Positions 47,760 to 59,485 of a stretch of DNA of 64,000 nt are shown here, in pieces. Origin of the DNA: Cryptomeria japonica (lineage: Eukaryota; Streptophyta; Pinopsida; Cupressales; Cupressaceae); the NCBI RefSeq assembly GCF_030272615.1, contig NC_081405.1:24225272-24289271 (forward strand). The letters run 5' to 3'. A program made the position numbers and the translations under genes. The notes beneath the pieces are model-generated. The model worked only from the letters and a program-made list of their open reading frames with translations, searched no databases and was not told the DNA's origin. The stretch's first letter is position 1; every line of letters starts with the position of its first letter.

Positions 47760-49430
47760 GAGGGTTTGATCGAATTGGAAGCTTCTAAGTCTTGTGAAGT
47801 GAAAGGCAGGACTCAGAGTCCACATGTCTGGAAAAAGGGTATTTTCTTATCATACCATCATTCTACCTATTTTCCTGTGTTAATACAAAGATCACATCTA
47901 ATGCTGAATTTTTATTTAAAAAATTATTCAGACAGGAGAGACACTGAACATTATCAGGGAGTTTGCCAAAACTCCTAAGCGATCTCTGGGCACGGTAATA
48001 TTTGCGCTTTTGTTTTTTGTTTTCAATTTAATCAGTTTAGTTCAGTGAATACGTGCAAAGTTATATATGAAAGAGTGATGGATTTGTATGGCAGCCTCGG
48101 CGAGTTCCGGTGGATTCCAATGGCAACGAAATTGCGAAGACGCCCAGAAGAATTCCAAGAACGTCTATATCAAAATCTTTACCACAGCGCTCGGTTAGTT
48201 TGGGTTGCAACACACCATCCAAAACAGTAAGATGCCAAATTATATCTATTCTTTAATTCACAGCAAGAAAATTATGAGTTTAACTTTCTTGTTTGTTGTG
48301 TGTTTTTTTTTAAAGATTCTTCTGATCCGGTAAGTTTACTTAGTGGGTTAATCTTTGGCTTAATTGCTATGAGTAGTAGATATCTCCTGTCAAATTCACT
48401 CAGAACTTGTACCCTGCTTGACTGTGACAACTCCCTTAGAGTTGAATGCAATACTTAACATAAATTTAACACTCTATCATGTCTCCTGGTGATTTGAAAC
48501 TGAGGCTTCTTTATGCTTCACCACTGGAGGTTATCCCATTTCATCCTATATTAAGGGTTCTGATTAACATTTTTTGACGGACATTAGGTTAAGGGTTTTG
48601 ATCGAGTGATTTCTCCCTTGTTTCTACTTTTTTAGTTGAGCTGTCCCTATAGTAATGATCTATGTTACTACATACAGGTAGAGTTTTCACCCCATGTTGC
48701 TTTTTAATGATCTTTGAACTAGTGATTTTTTTGTTGAGCTGTTGGCAGGGCTTTCACCCCGTATCAATTTTTCATAATCTTTGAACTAGCGATGCCAATT
48801 AACAGCAAAATTAATTTGTTTGGCGGACATTAGGTTAGACGTTTTGATTTAGTTATTTCTCCCCTGTTTCTGCTTACATTTCTGGTTGCGCTTGGTAGGG
48901 CTTTTACGCTTTTACCCATTATTAATTTTTCACGATCTTTGAACTTTCACCCTGAATTTTCATGATCTTTGAACTAGTGATGCCAATTAACAGCAAAATT
49001 AATTTGTTTGGCCGACATTAGGTTACAGGTTTTGATCTAGTTATTTCTCCCCTGTTTCTGCTTACATTTCTGGTTGAGCTGTTGGTAGGGCTTTCACACA
49101 TTAATATTTTTTCATGATCTTTGAACTTTTCAACATTAGGGGTCATGACATCACATCATATTTCAATGATATTGAAATCCATGCTCTTTTTTTTATGCAG
49201 CTGTTGATAAATCATGTATAGGTACAAGGCTGTTTATAGTCAACCAAGCCAGACACCAATTTGGTGTTGTGCGATGTCCATCCACAATAGCATTTCTTTC
49301 TATATCTACCATACATGTTACCCTTGGGTTTTGGCTTTATGGCTTGACTTGAGAGTAAATCAGTTCTTGCCAATCCAAATGCATCTTGATTACATAGATT
49401 TGTGTTTTATGTATTAGATAGGTAGAGTAG
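47760..49430 (+). other. Possible host-gene debris with exon-like pieces
   Basis: Three short stretches have coding-like composition next to plausible splice signals. (a) About 47932-47994: ATTCAG acceptor, a frame with LNIIREFAKTPKRSLGT, and donor CACG/GTAATA. (b) About 48045-48190: an acceptor ending TTAGTTCAG, a frame with TCKVIYERVMDLYGSLGEF, and a possible donor CTCG/GTTAGT. Joining (a) and (b) would keep an open frame, and IYERVMDL resembles a helical HAT/TPR repeat. (c) 49223-49414, after a TGCAG acceptor-like site. No family is assigned and no complete gene is present. Confidence 0.25.
48570..49120. repeat. Tandem repeat of about 188 bp
   Basis: GATGCCAATTAACAGC starts at 48791 and 48979, and ACATTAGGTTA at about 48580, 48825 and 49013. 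The repeat includes TTGGTAGGGCTTT blocks. It lies where an intron of the putative host fragment would be. Confidence 0.75.
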
Positions 49431-49449
49431 GTTATTTGATTTCATTTTT

Positions 49450-51085
49450 CTCTAGGATGTGTCCTTAGGAAAAAACCGTCAACATCCTCATAAGGGCTTG
49501 TCCTTGGGATGGCCCTTTAGATGCAAGGATGTATCGTAATTGTGTGTAATGTCCCATTCCTGAACTAAGGATCGGATAATAAATAGTAATAAAATTGAAG
49601 TTCAAAAGGAAATAAAAAATAAATAATAATATAAATAATATAAAAAAAATAATAAAATATAATATTCATTAAGACAATTAAAATGAAGGGGATCTAATAA
49701 ATAAAAATATAGTAATGTAACCAACCAATCATCCACTCTTCACGATGAAGAAGAATGGCATAGTAGGCACAATACTGAAAGTAATCGATGTATGAAGGTA
49801 TATTTCTAAGTGTTAATAGCAACGGTAGTCCATATGGAAATCGGTAGCCAAGCGAGGGGCAATTAATAATCGTGAATACCGACCATAACATGAATACCCT
49901 GTGATGGTCAACCACATAATAATAATAATGCCGTAGTTTGAATTATAATAGCAGCAACTAAGAAATGGTCCAGGGCGATTAATGATTACGATTAGAGTAA
50001 CACGATGTCAACTAATAATCAAAACTCCTTTACAGTGTCGCCAAGTATAATCGATAAAGTAGAAAGAAAGACTAATCACTTTTATGTGGAAATTAGTGGG
50101 AAATGGACAACGATTCTAATACAGATTTAATCGGGGATTACATGGAAGTTGCCACTAATCAATTGAAGGTTAAGGATTAGATATCGATTAGGGAAGTCTA
50201 AACTGATAACAATATTCATCATAATATGGTCGGGAGGCAGTGATAAATAGACATGTCCTTTGGAATACAACTCTTCAGTCATGACCGCTTGGAGAGTTTT
50301 TAATACAAGATCGTAAGCCTCTTCAAGGTGAGAGGATTAGGAAATTGCATAGCCACAACACTCAGGGGAATCCTTTGGTCAGCTGAGTAAGAGGGAGGTA
50401 TATCATCCACCTGCAACAACGTGAAGTACGCACTATAATAGGGTACAAAGGTCAATCAAGCATAGCTATACAGATAAGGGCTAGTCCTCATATCTTCATT
50501 GCATAATCATATAAAAACAACAATTACTTCCATTCCTATTAAAGATAATCATTATATCGGGTTCCATTGACAGTAATTCAAATCGGACTGTTGCACCGTT
50601 ATTAATTTTATTACTTCTCTTAAAATGTACATACATAACCAAGCATCGAAACCATTACTAAGGTAGAATTACTCGCTTAAGCAAATTGAAGTTGATTTCA
50701 TAGTATTGGTCGCAAGCTATATTTATCCTTTTGAAGACAAAATCTAAGTATCACCAAAGGGGGACATTACATTGTGGGACTTGCAAACGTCTTTTGATTG
50801 TCATATGTATGACAAGATGTTTTGGCCTCTTGTTAAAAGAAGTATTGACTAAGATGTGTCTTCAAGAAAAAACCCATGTTTTTGGGAATAGAGACATCCT
50901 GGTAGTGATGCAAAGGGGACAAAACATGCTCCCAATATCCCCATGGACAACATCCTCATAAGGGCTTGTCTTTGGGATGGGCCCTTTAGATGCAAGGATG
51001 TCTTGTAGTTGTGGGACATTTAGACGTCTTCTAATTGTCATATGCATGACAAGATGTCTCGGCCTCTTGTTAAAAGTATTGACTA
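49450..51085. repeat. 235-bp tandem repeat split by a solo LTR
   Basis: Blocks ACATCCTCATAAGGGCTTGT (49483 and 50949), ATGCAAGGATGT and CATGACAAGATGT recur with a 235-bp period once the insertion at 49545-50771 is removed. About two units plus a partial third are present. Confidence 0.8.
49545..50771. mobile_element. Solo LTR (1,227 bp)
   Basis: Begins TGTAATGTCCC and ends GGGACATTACA, its exact inverse, with TTGTG on both sides (49540-49544 and 50772-50776). Removing it restores the flanking 235-bp repeat. The TG...CA ends and 5-bp duplication fit LTR insertion; no internal genes are present, so recombination between LTRs probably left this copy. The long terminal match could alternatively mark a short non-autonomous element. 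Confidence 0.8.
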
Positions 51086-51299
51086 AATAAATAAAAATAA
51101 ACGTAAACCTTAACCCTAAACCTATGTTATTGAATCAGGTATGGGGTTGGATACAGGTTGACCAATATGACCATTTTTTCATTAAGTAGGGTTGGATTCG
51201 ACCATACAATATATTTAAGATGTTAAAATATATAAATATTATATTATTTAAGATATATAAATAGTATAAACATTTAATTTCAAAATATTATATTTATAT
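51086..51299. other. AT-rich spacer, nothing recognised
   Basis: No element end or coding sequence is visible. It may contain the missing left part of the Gypsy-3 LTR or the insertion that replaced it. Confidence 0.4.
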
Positions 51300-51518
51300 T
51301 TAATCCTTGGCCGACCATCTTTGGTCTATATTGTCCTCCTTCCCTTGGCGGTACACAACATATTTAAAGGACCCAATGGTTGCCAAGAGGAACACAACCA
51401 TTAACCAACCGACACATTAACTACCTGAGAGTGACAACCCACTTAATACAAACAATTAATACATTGGTAGATAACAAATATAATTAAATATAACGATACG
51501 CTTTTTATGCAGACTACA
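51300..51518 (-). repeat. 3' LTR of Gypsy-3 (partial)
   Basis: About 200 bp match the right LTR (TACACAACATATTTAAAGGACC, GTGACAACCCACTTAATAC) and end at GACTACA. The outer 100 bp or so are missing. A segment at about 51302-51332 (CTTGGCCGACCATCTTTGGT) is inverted relative to the other LTR. Confidence 0.75.
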
Positions 51519-51538
51519 TCATCCCCCCCCAAAAAAAA
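51519..51538 (-). promoter_or_regulatory. Polypurine tract of Gypsy-3
   Basis: The plus strand reads TCATCCCCCCCCAAAAAAAA, so the minus strand is a T-run then GGGGGGGGATGA before the LTR start TGTAGTC. Confidence 0.65.
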
Positions 51539-51857
51539 GTCGTGTTCCAGACGACAAGTAAACATCAAGAAATATTCGGGAAGACTAATGACAAACAATG
51601 ACTTGGACTAGACGACCCCAACTTGTAGTGTACCTGCTAAATCAAATGGGGGTTTGGGGGCAATGCCCCCAGAGGGGTCAAGGGGCTCCATTGCGGGGTC
51701 AAAACCCCACAAAACTCCATGGTGCACCTCATTTTTCTGATTTTTTTAAATGTCAAAAACAATGTTGATGAAGCCAAAAAAATATAGATTTCGCAATGTT
51801 GTTGGTGCACAATCTCCGCATGGCTAAGTAGGTGCCTTGTATGGTCTCTATTCTCCA

Positions 51858-53560
51858 TACGGACTTGTTGACTTCCCATACGACATCTCTCCCTTCATGC
51901 ATGCCTATCACCCATACAGATTGCTTTGTTTTTCTTCCCTCGTACGACATCCAGTACGACGACCCTGTACTTTTGTATGACATGCCTAGTCCTCGTACAA
52001 ATCCATTTGTGTGCTGATACAATGTTTGCAGGGTGTTCGACCTTCTGCTCTTGAATCTGTACAAACCCCTCCAAAGTACGGTAGCCTTTCTCATGTACGG
52101 CCACCCATCCCTCGGTACGTACGGATTCTTCCATCCTCGTCTTTCGTACGGTTTGGTAGGATGTAGGTACAAAACATTTGGTTCCACATACAACTTGGGT
52201 ATATTCGTGTTCGTACGACATGTTGGTGTTCTTGTTGTACAGCTGAATGCTTTTCCTTGTGACGGTATCACCCCTCCATACCATACCCTTCTCTCTTAGG
52301 GCTTCCTTACGTACAGAGTATTTGACACTTCTATCAATTCAAACTTGTCTATCCCTTTGTACGGGTTGGTAGGTTTGGCAAGTTGCTCGATCCTTCTGGC
52401 GTATGTTTTGGTCTCAACTCCTCATTCGTACGACTTCCTCCTTTCCTTGTACGACTACCAACAATTATTTCTCGCCTTGTACGACCTTGGTTGTTTTTCC
52501 ACCTAGAGACCAAAAGATTTCCTATGCCGTATAGTGTATGGACTTAACTCCTCACAGTCTACTCGTTTGTATGGACTTTCTTGCAACATGAACGTCCTCG
52601 TATGAATGTCTGTGCTCCCAACCCCGTACGGATTTCTCTCAACTTGATACAGTTGTCTTCCTCTCTGTTGTTGTACGGGCCCAACTTCATATGGATGGCT
52701 AGTGTTTTTCTGCCATACGAACTCCTACTCATGTACAATAACCTTCTGTATGGTAGTCATTGCCTTCTCTTTGTGTAGACTCTTTTCCCTTGTATAGTCA
52801 CTTCTTCCTACGTACAGAATCCCTTCCACCGTACGAAAGCTTATGCTTTGCTCCCTGTCTCCATACGATTTCACATTTACCCTTATTCTCCTTCGTGCAA
52901 TCTTCACTGCCCATATGGGAGGCTGCCTATTGTACCGATTGGTCTTGTTGATGTGCTTGTTCCCTTTTGCATGTGGGTTCCATATGGTGTGGCCCCCATC
53001 TTCATGTGAATTTTGTACGATGTATGGATAGTTTCTTCTTCCTCCTATGCACAGATTCTCCTCGTATGCCCTTGGCCCATACGACCTCTTCTTTCCTAGC
53101 TTGCTTCATACAACGTATTGCTTTCATTCATACAATATGCTCCTTCTTTGTCCTTTGTACAACCTATTCAATTTAATGCTCGTAGCATACGATTTCAACC
53201 CGTACAACCCACCCTCATGTCTATACAGCGTGTACTACTGTTTCTTCTTGTGACTTGTGTACGGTTTTTTTTCTCTGTTCCTTGCTTGCATCAATATGCT
53301 TCTTCTTCGCACTTCTAATTTTGGTAAAGTGAGATGACTTTGGATCAACTTATGGAGGGCCTCTATTCTTCAGGGTTTTTTCCTTCCATTTTCCATCTTC
53401 GTACAATATGCTCCTTTGTCCTTCATACAACCTATTCAGTTTAATGCTCGTAGCATATGGTTTCAACCTGTACAACCCACCCTCATGTCTATACAGCGTG
53501 TATGACAGTTTCTTCCTGTGACTTGCGTACGGTTTTTTTTCTCTATTCCCTGCTTGCGTC
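51858..53560. repeat. TACG-word array of Gypsy-3
   Basis: TACGAC, TACGG, TACAA and related words recur dozens of times. Some runs are regular, for example 52147, 52168 and 52189 (21 bp each) or 51858 and 51879, but much of the array is irregular with mean spacing near 20 bp. It lies between protease and the 3' LTR, where polymerase genes would normally be. Confidence 0.75.
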
Positions 53561-53665
53561 AATATGCTTCTTCGCACTTCTACTTTTGGTAAAGAGAGAT
53601 GACTTTGGATCAATTTATGAGGGCCTTCATTTGTCAAGGTCTTTTTCCTTCCATTTTCCATCTCC
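53131..53665. repeat. 271-bp tandem duplication within Gypsy-3
   Basis: TACAATATGCTCC starts at 53131 and 53402, and later blocks (AATGCTCGTAGCATA, CCCTCATGTCTATACAGCG, AGATGACTTTGGATCAA) recur at the same offset. Confidence 0.88.
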
Positions 53666-53778
53666 GTAGTGTCAGATGCATCATCCATATCTTTACATGC
53701 TTTCATCCGTTGCTCTTCACCAAGAGTTGTAACTTTAAGAAAATTACAAGTTGATGGAAATACCGCGTAGTCTTCCAT

Positions 53779-55740
53779 TTACCAGCAGAATAGTCCATGT
53801 AACGAACTCGTCTCATATTTAGAGCAATCTTTTAGTTCGAGCACCCCTTCATTGTTGGGTTTCATGCCTTTCCTCCCTTCGTCCATACCTAACTCTCCAC
53901 CCTTGGACTCTGAGTTGGAGGATGCCAGTCCTTCACTCACTGCCTGGCTCCTCAAATCGATGACGTGCTTCCTCTCATCACTCTCAATCAAGAGTGTGTT
54001 TCGCTTCCAATTATGATTTTCCTTGGCAGTAATCAACCATCCCTGCCCAAGGAGTGCGTTGTACGCCTTCTTTTGTAACGGGACGACTACAAAGTCCAAG
54101 GAAAATTGTTGCGTCCAAATCATTACTTTTTGTGCCATCAATGTTCCCAACGGTTCGATGCCGTGCTAGTGGGCACCTACCAAGTGGAAGGTTGGCGGCC
54201 AGAGCGTTGGCTTCCCCAGACATTTCCAAGTATCTTTTGGTAGCATGTTTACTCCCAAGCCTCCATCGACAATAGTGTTTGTCAACTTCTCTCCCATTAT
54301 TTCCATCTCGATGACCGCCAACTTCCTCCCGATGCTCACCATCAACAACATTGGATAACTAGCCTCATTCCCTTCAGATGGTGGTTTCCTTGTTGGTTCC
54401 TCTTGTGGTTTGCATTGTTTTGGCTAACTGTGTTGTCACTGACCGTGTTGGTAATTGCCACTCTCAGTTGCGACAGTTTGAAGAAGGTCTACCACCTTGA
54501 TGGGTATGGTTGTCTGTAGCACTTTTTGAACTATGTTCTTCTCTAACTCCCGCAATGACGCTCTTGCAATTCCATTGGAGGTTACTCGTTCCTTCGCTGA
54601 CACTTGCTTCTCGGAGTCGTTCCTTCTCCGTACAAGAGTCTGAATACATTGCCTTCTTCGTCTGTGCTCTCATGATTGCCAAAACTGCCTCATCTTGTTT
54701 TGCTACATCTAGCATATTAATACCCTTTTGCTTCGGGCAGTCGACGTCTTCATGATTCCCGAGTCCACACCATTTGCACAATAGTTGTATGTTGTCTTTC
54801 TTATTTTGGCAGTCTCTCACAAAGTGTCCCCATTTACTTCATTGTTTGCATTGTATGATAGGACCTCCTTTGGAGTCGTACTGTATTTGATTTTGCCCTC
54901 TTTGATTTCCATTGCCGCCACGCAATATATTTTGTGTTTCAATGGGATAGACCCTTCCTGAGTGAAGAGTACTTGCGTACTTTTAGTCTTCAAATTATAT
55001 GCACACTCCTTTATTGAATGACCCAACAACACTTGGCAAATCTCACAAAACATATTTCTTGGACAATTACCTTTCATGTGCCCCTCAATTCTGCACTCAA
55101 TACACCATAGTTCATTACACTCTTTATTGGTTCCTTTCTTGATCTTCAATTCTTTCATCATTCTCCCGTCGAAGGGCTTGTACGCTTTTGGATTCCTCAT
55201 CACTACTACCTTTGATGCTCTCATCATCATCAGTCTTCCTCTTCCCTCGGGAGGATGCTTCGTTTTCACTCTCGATGTCCATCGCCCGTTTGTAAGCATC
55301 GACGTACAAGGATAGAGGCACTACTTTCATATTCTTGTGCAACAAGGGGATCAATCACTTAGTGAACCACCTCTTCTTCAACCCATCGGCTGGCTTGTTC
55401 TCCATCTTGTTCAACAGTTTTTTGAGCCTACGTTTGTATGCTCGTATATTCTCGTCTTGCCTTGTTGGGTGTTGTAAATCTCTGCAACAATCTCATTGTC
55501 ATCACAGAGCAGTTTGAATTAGTCTTGAAATGCTTTCCTCAAATCACTCCATCCTGTCTTGTGATTAGCGTCAAGATTTGTATACTAGTCAATGGCAATT
55601 CCCCGTAGGGTGGCGGGAAATGCCTTCAACCAGTAATCCTGGTCATCCTGAACATTTGCATCCCATATTGTTATGTGGGTCTTTCAATGGCATACTAGAT
55701 CCTCCGATCCATCCCCTATAAATTTGGGGAGTTTCTACTT
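53779..55740 (-). pseudogene. gag-pro: gag-protease of Gypsy-3
   Basis: The gag capsid segment is readable from about 55730 to 55380 (DQDYWLKAFPATLRGIAIDW, QQGKTRIY) but has stops. Three zinc-knuckle motifs follow: CIECRIEGHMKGNC and CEICQVLLGHSIKEC near 55090-55010, and CKWCGLGNHEDVDC near 54770. Protease has IVDGGLGVNMLP near 54265 and ALLGQGWL near 54055. At least four frame changes or stops lie between 55320 and 53779. Downstream to 53350 an open frame rich in Lys and Arg continues without a known domain. Confidence 0.82.
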
Positions 55741-56394
55741 CTCTTGGTTGTGTTGCAAGGTGTGCGCCCTTGGTCTCCTTGTGCTGTGCACCGCAACTTG
55801 TAATAGGTTGTTCATCATTTTTTTCACTCGGAAGGTATCATGTGTATTCAACTAGATTGGACCGTCTCGCTCTCACCTTTGTTCCTATGCCTCTCTTACA
55901 CTCTCGGCCACACGCGATCTCTCTACACGTCCACCTTCTACGTCTCTACACCTTGGTCACCTTCGGTGAGGGGTAAGTTCCTGATACGGTGCAAATTGGT
56001 TTCTCGCCCGCTTAATCCCTTATGTGTCGAACCTGGGTGGACTGTTCCGACTGCTATGTTCTGGTGCTTTCCTTGCATTCTCAGCCACACATGCATCCTC
56101 TACACGTCCAACTCCAGCCTCCCCAACACTCTGGGTGCTTCTAGGTGTGCCAAACCTGGGTGGACTGGTGTGACCACTACGTTATGGTGCTTTCCTTGCA
56201 CTCTCGACCACGCACGCGTTCCTTCAGCGTCCCAACACTCCGGGTACTTCCAGCCTTTGACTCGTCCCTGTGCTCCCTCTGGTCAAGGGTCAATGGATCA
56301 CCTAATCGCTTGGTCTTGATCACCCTATGGCCTCGTCTCACCTTTATTAGGGTCTAAGGGCATGAATCACGCAAGGTTGACCCAATTTCTTTTA

Positions 56395-56410
56395 AGGCAT
56401 GACACCAAAA
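56395..56410 (-). promoter_or_regulatory. Primer-binding site of Gypsy-3
   Basis: On the minus strand TTTTGGTGTCATGC follows the 5' LTR directly. The tRNA was not assigned. Confidence 0.55.
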
Positions 56411-56759
56411 TGTTTGCTACTACAACTAATAAATTAGATACAAGACATAATTATATACATGACAATGCATGCCAGACACAATAGTAAAATATATCTTTAT
56501 TCCCACATGCAATTATTATAGAGAAGAAGACCAAAGATGGTCAGCCAAGGATCACAATTCACCCGACTATGTTGTCCTCCCTTCCTTGGCAATACACAAC
56601 ATATTTAAAGGACCTGACGGTTGCCGAGAGGAACACAACCGTCAACCAACCGACACATTAATTACTTGAGAGTGACAACCCACTTAATACAAACAATTAA
56701 TACATTGGCAAATAACAAATATTATCAAATATAACGATAGGCATTTTATTCCGACTACA
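56411..56759 (-). repeat. 5' LTR of Gypsy-3
   Basis: On the minus strand it starts TGTAGTCGGAATAAAATG and ends TAGCAAACA (349 bp). A TTTAAATATG block near 56590 is the likely TATA element. Confidence 0.8.
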
Positions 56760-56846
56760 CGAATCTAACCATCTTCTTCTAGGTGCTATGTCTTAATCTT
56801 CTTTGAAATAATCTACTTCGTAACACCATCTCAAAGAGGGGCAAAA
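56760..56846 (+). other. 3' tail and polypurine tract of a truncated Gypsy element
   Basis: CATCTCAAAGAGGGGCAAAA at the end is nearly the tract seen in Gypsy-0 and precedes the LTR at 56847. The rest of the element is cut off by Gypsy-3. Confidence 0.65.
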
Positions 56847-57705
56847 TATAAACACCTAAAATTGACCACTTGTGTTTGATCAATTTATCCTTAATTCATC
56901 TAATTCTCCGTCATCTATCATAATTAAATAATATTTATTAATTAATTAATATTTCCTATTTTTGTCTATTTTTTCTAATTAACTAATTTAGTTATCTCTC
57001 CCATGTATCCTACATTACCCCTTCTATCCCATAAATTAAATAAATAATTTATTTATTTAATCCTCCTTTACATGTCCCATCCAACTTTTCTTATTATTTT
57101 CTAATCTAATCCTAATTTACCCCTAATCATTTGCACACGCTTAATCTTTGATTAAGTGAGGTCAATCCTCTCCCATCAAATCATGCACATGGCTTTGGTA
57201 ACATGTCACTTGGGTCTTGTCCCCTCATGGTACATTCAAGGAATTTTTAATTCTTTTATTTATCATTCTCTTCTCTTTGGAATATGAGGACAAATCTTGC
57301 CTTTATGGCAAGATCTTTTTCCACACTCCAAAGTACCATCTCTTTCTTTTCACCTTATGGTTATGGTGCAACTTGGCACCATCCCATAAGGTAAGAGGAC
57401 CAAATCAATTTCAACCATTGATCTTATCCATCCAAAATTCAACAATTTATAAAACTCCAATACTTAATCATTTTATTGACACTCACTTCCTTATCAACCA
57501 AGCATTGTTATGTTGTTGGATTTTCAAGTGAGCAAACATCTAACTGAACATCGTTGGCAAATCTACATAATGAGGAGATTGACATAGTTCACTCATACTG
57601 AATTTTATGTTGGTTTGGTCTTCTCTTGCCTAATCTTGAGTTTTTGCTTGTCATTTGTTTTTTATTGCTTAAATTATTCACTTTGAAACTATTTTCATGC
57701 ACACA
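56847..57705 (+). repeat. LTR A of a tail-to-tail pair
   Basis: Begins TATAAACACCTAAAATTG, a mutated form of TGTAGACACCTAAAATTG, after a polypurine tract, and ends GCACACA. It is colinear with the reverse complement of 57714-58589 along its whole length but diverged. Confidence 0.75.
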
Positions 57706-57713
57706 TTTTGAAA

Positions 57714-58589
57714 TGTGTGCATGAAATTTGTGTCCCAAAGTGAATGATCTAGCTATTTAAATCAAATAACACAAATAACAAACAAACACTTAGATTGGGT
57801 GAAAGAGATTCAAATTAACATAGAATGGAACAAAATTACACTGTCGTTGAGTAGATTTGCCCGTGATAGTCAATTTGATGTGTGCTCAAGAAAATCCGGT
57901 AACAAACGACGTTCAATTGCAAAGGAAGTGAGAGAGAGATAAAATGGTAAAGTGTTGGATATATATATAGATTTTGGTTGAAGGGTCAAGATTGCTTGAT
58001 AGGATCAAGGGAGGGGATTGAGTGGGATCTCACCTCATGGGATTGTGTCAAGTGGCACCATGAGGTGAGAGGAGAGAGAGATGGTACTTTGGAGTGCGGA
58101 AGGCGATCTTGCTATAAAGACAATGTTTGTCTTCGCATTCCAAAAAGAAGAGAGTGATAAGAATATAGGAATTCAAAATTCCTTGAGTGTACCATGAGGG
58201 GACAAGACTCATGTGACATGGAACTAAGGCCATGCACATGATTTGATGGGAGAGGGTTGATCTTATTTAATCAAGGATTAAGTGTGTGCAAACGATTAGG
58301 GGGTAGATTAGGATTAGATTAGAGATAATAAGAAAAGTTGGAGGATGGTACATGTAGAAGATGATTAAATAAAAAAATAAATAGAATTTATTCAATTTAA
58401 TTTATAGGATATAAGGCATAAGATAGGCTAGATGGGAGAAATAATTAAATTAACTAATTATCTTAAGACTTAAAAGAAATAAACAAAAATAAGAAATATT
58501 AAATAATAAAATATTATCTAATTATTAAAGACGATGGAGAATTAGATGAATTAAGTATAAATGTAAATGGTCAATTTTAGGTGTCTACG
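57714..58589 (-). repeat. LTR B of a tail-to-tail pair
   Basis: On the minus strand it begins CGTAGACACCTAAAATTG (first base changed) and ends ATGCACACA. A TATATATATA block near 57965 is its likely TATA box. No polypurine tract lies outside it, so it is a 5' or solo LTR. It is separated from LTR A by 8 bp. Confidence 0.75.
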
Positions 58590-59485
58590 ATAGACGTTCA
58601 TTCGCAGCCAGAACACCTCACTTTCTTCAAGACTTTTTTGAAGAAGGAATTCGTCAACCTCATGGAAACTAGATATGCTAGCCTCTTTAATTTGATAGAG
58701 AGGATGCTTGAGGTGTAGGAGTCGCTATAGTTAATGATGAAGGAAAAAGTGTGAAGCAGAAGATCCTTGCTAATGATCGGTGGTCCATTGTGAATTAAGA
58801 GATTTATAATTTTATTATTAAATTATGAATGTTTCTAATTGAAAAATTATTTTCACTTTTTGCCTAGCATTCACTTGTTATGAAAAGACTTTGTGTGCAT
58901 CAATTTAAGTTTGTTGCTTAACAACTGGAGATTTTGGGCATTGCATTTTTGTCATTTGACTAATTCTTTTTTGAAATTTTGTTTGTAGATTTGTTAGCTC
59001 CTTCATCTCACTTATTGTGTGGGTCATTAGATATACCAATGTAGTCTCTACTAATTTTGGATATATTTATGAGACTTTTAACATGCTTGGGCAAATGAAG
59101 CTGTAAGGTACCCAATCAAATCTGAAACTAACCTTGTGCAAATATATCATTCTGTGTGTTCAAGATCAAATCATGCTTAGGCAGACGGTATAATTATTAA
59201 TAAGAACATCAAAGTGCTATAGGGTTACCTAGGTTGTAATCAACACATAACCAAATTGTATTAATTGATTGAACTTAAAATCATTACAGCTCAGACCTTC
59301 AGATAATTTTCTACACAATTATTGAAGCCTATACTTCTTTCATGGATTCAACATTTTTGAATACATTGCACTCTCAATATCACCTGCGCATATGAATTGA
59401 ATCAATACAAACCGGTGCTTTGGCGTTGGAAGTCGGCAAGCCTATTAACGATTGGAATCTCCCACCACAAGACAAACCAAACAGG
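58590..59485. other. Unrecognised sequence with a short relic frame
   Basis: A plus-strand frame at about 58594-58715 gives a helical-looking peptide (FFKTFLKKEFVNLMETRY) before stops; no family is recognised. The rest, to 59485, shows nothing. Confidence 0.3.

Larger units (their letters stand above)
51300..56759 (-). mobile_element. Gypsy-3, non-autonomous Gypsy element with gag-protease only
   Basis: On the minus strand: 5' LTR (56759-56411), primer site, gag, zinc knuckles, protease, a TACG-rich region of about 2 kb, a C/A-rich (purine on the minus strand) tract and a partial 3' LTR. There is no reverse transcriptase, RNase H or integrase in the 4.9-kb interior. It could only move with enzymes from another element. 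It lies in the 3' tail of the element whose LTR begins at 56847. Confidence 0.82.

Noticed and set aside
52033-53318. Many short frames on both strands in the TACG field
   Set aside because: They come from the repeated words and do not continue the gag-protease frame or show a domain.
55840-56319. Plus-strand open frame of about 159 codons in Gypsy-3
   Set aside because: It overlaps the gag and leader region of the minus-strand element and has no recognisable domain; it is most likely a chance frame.
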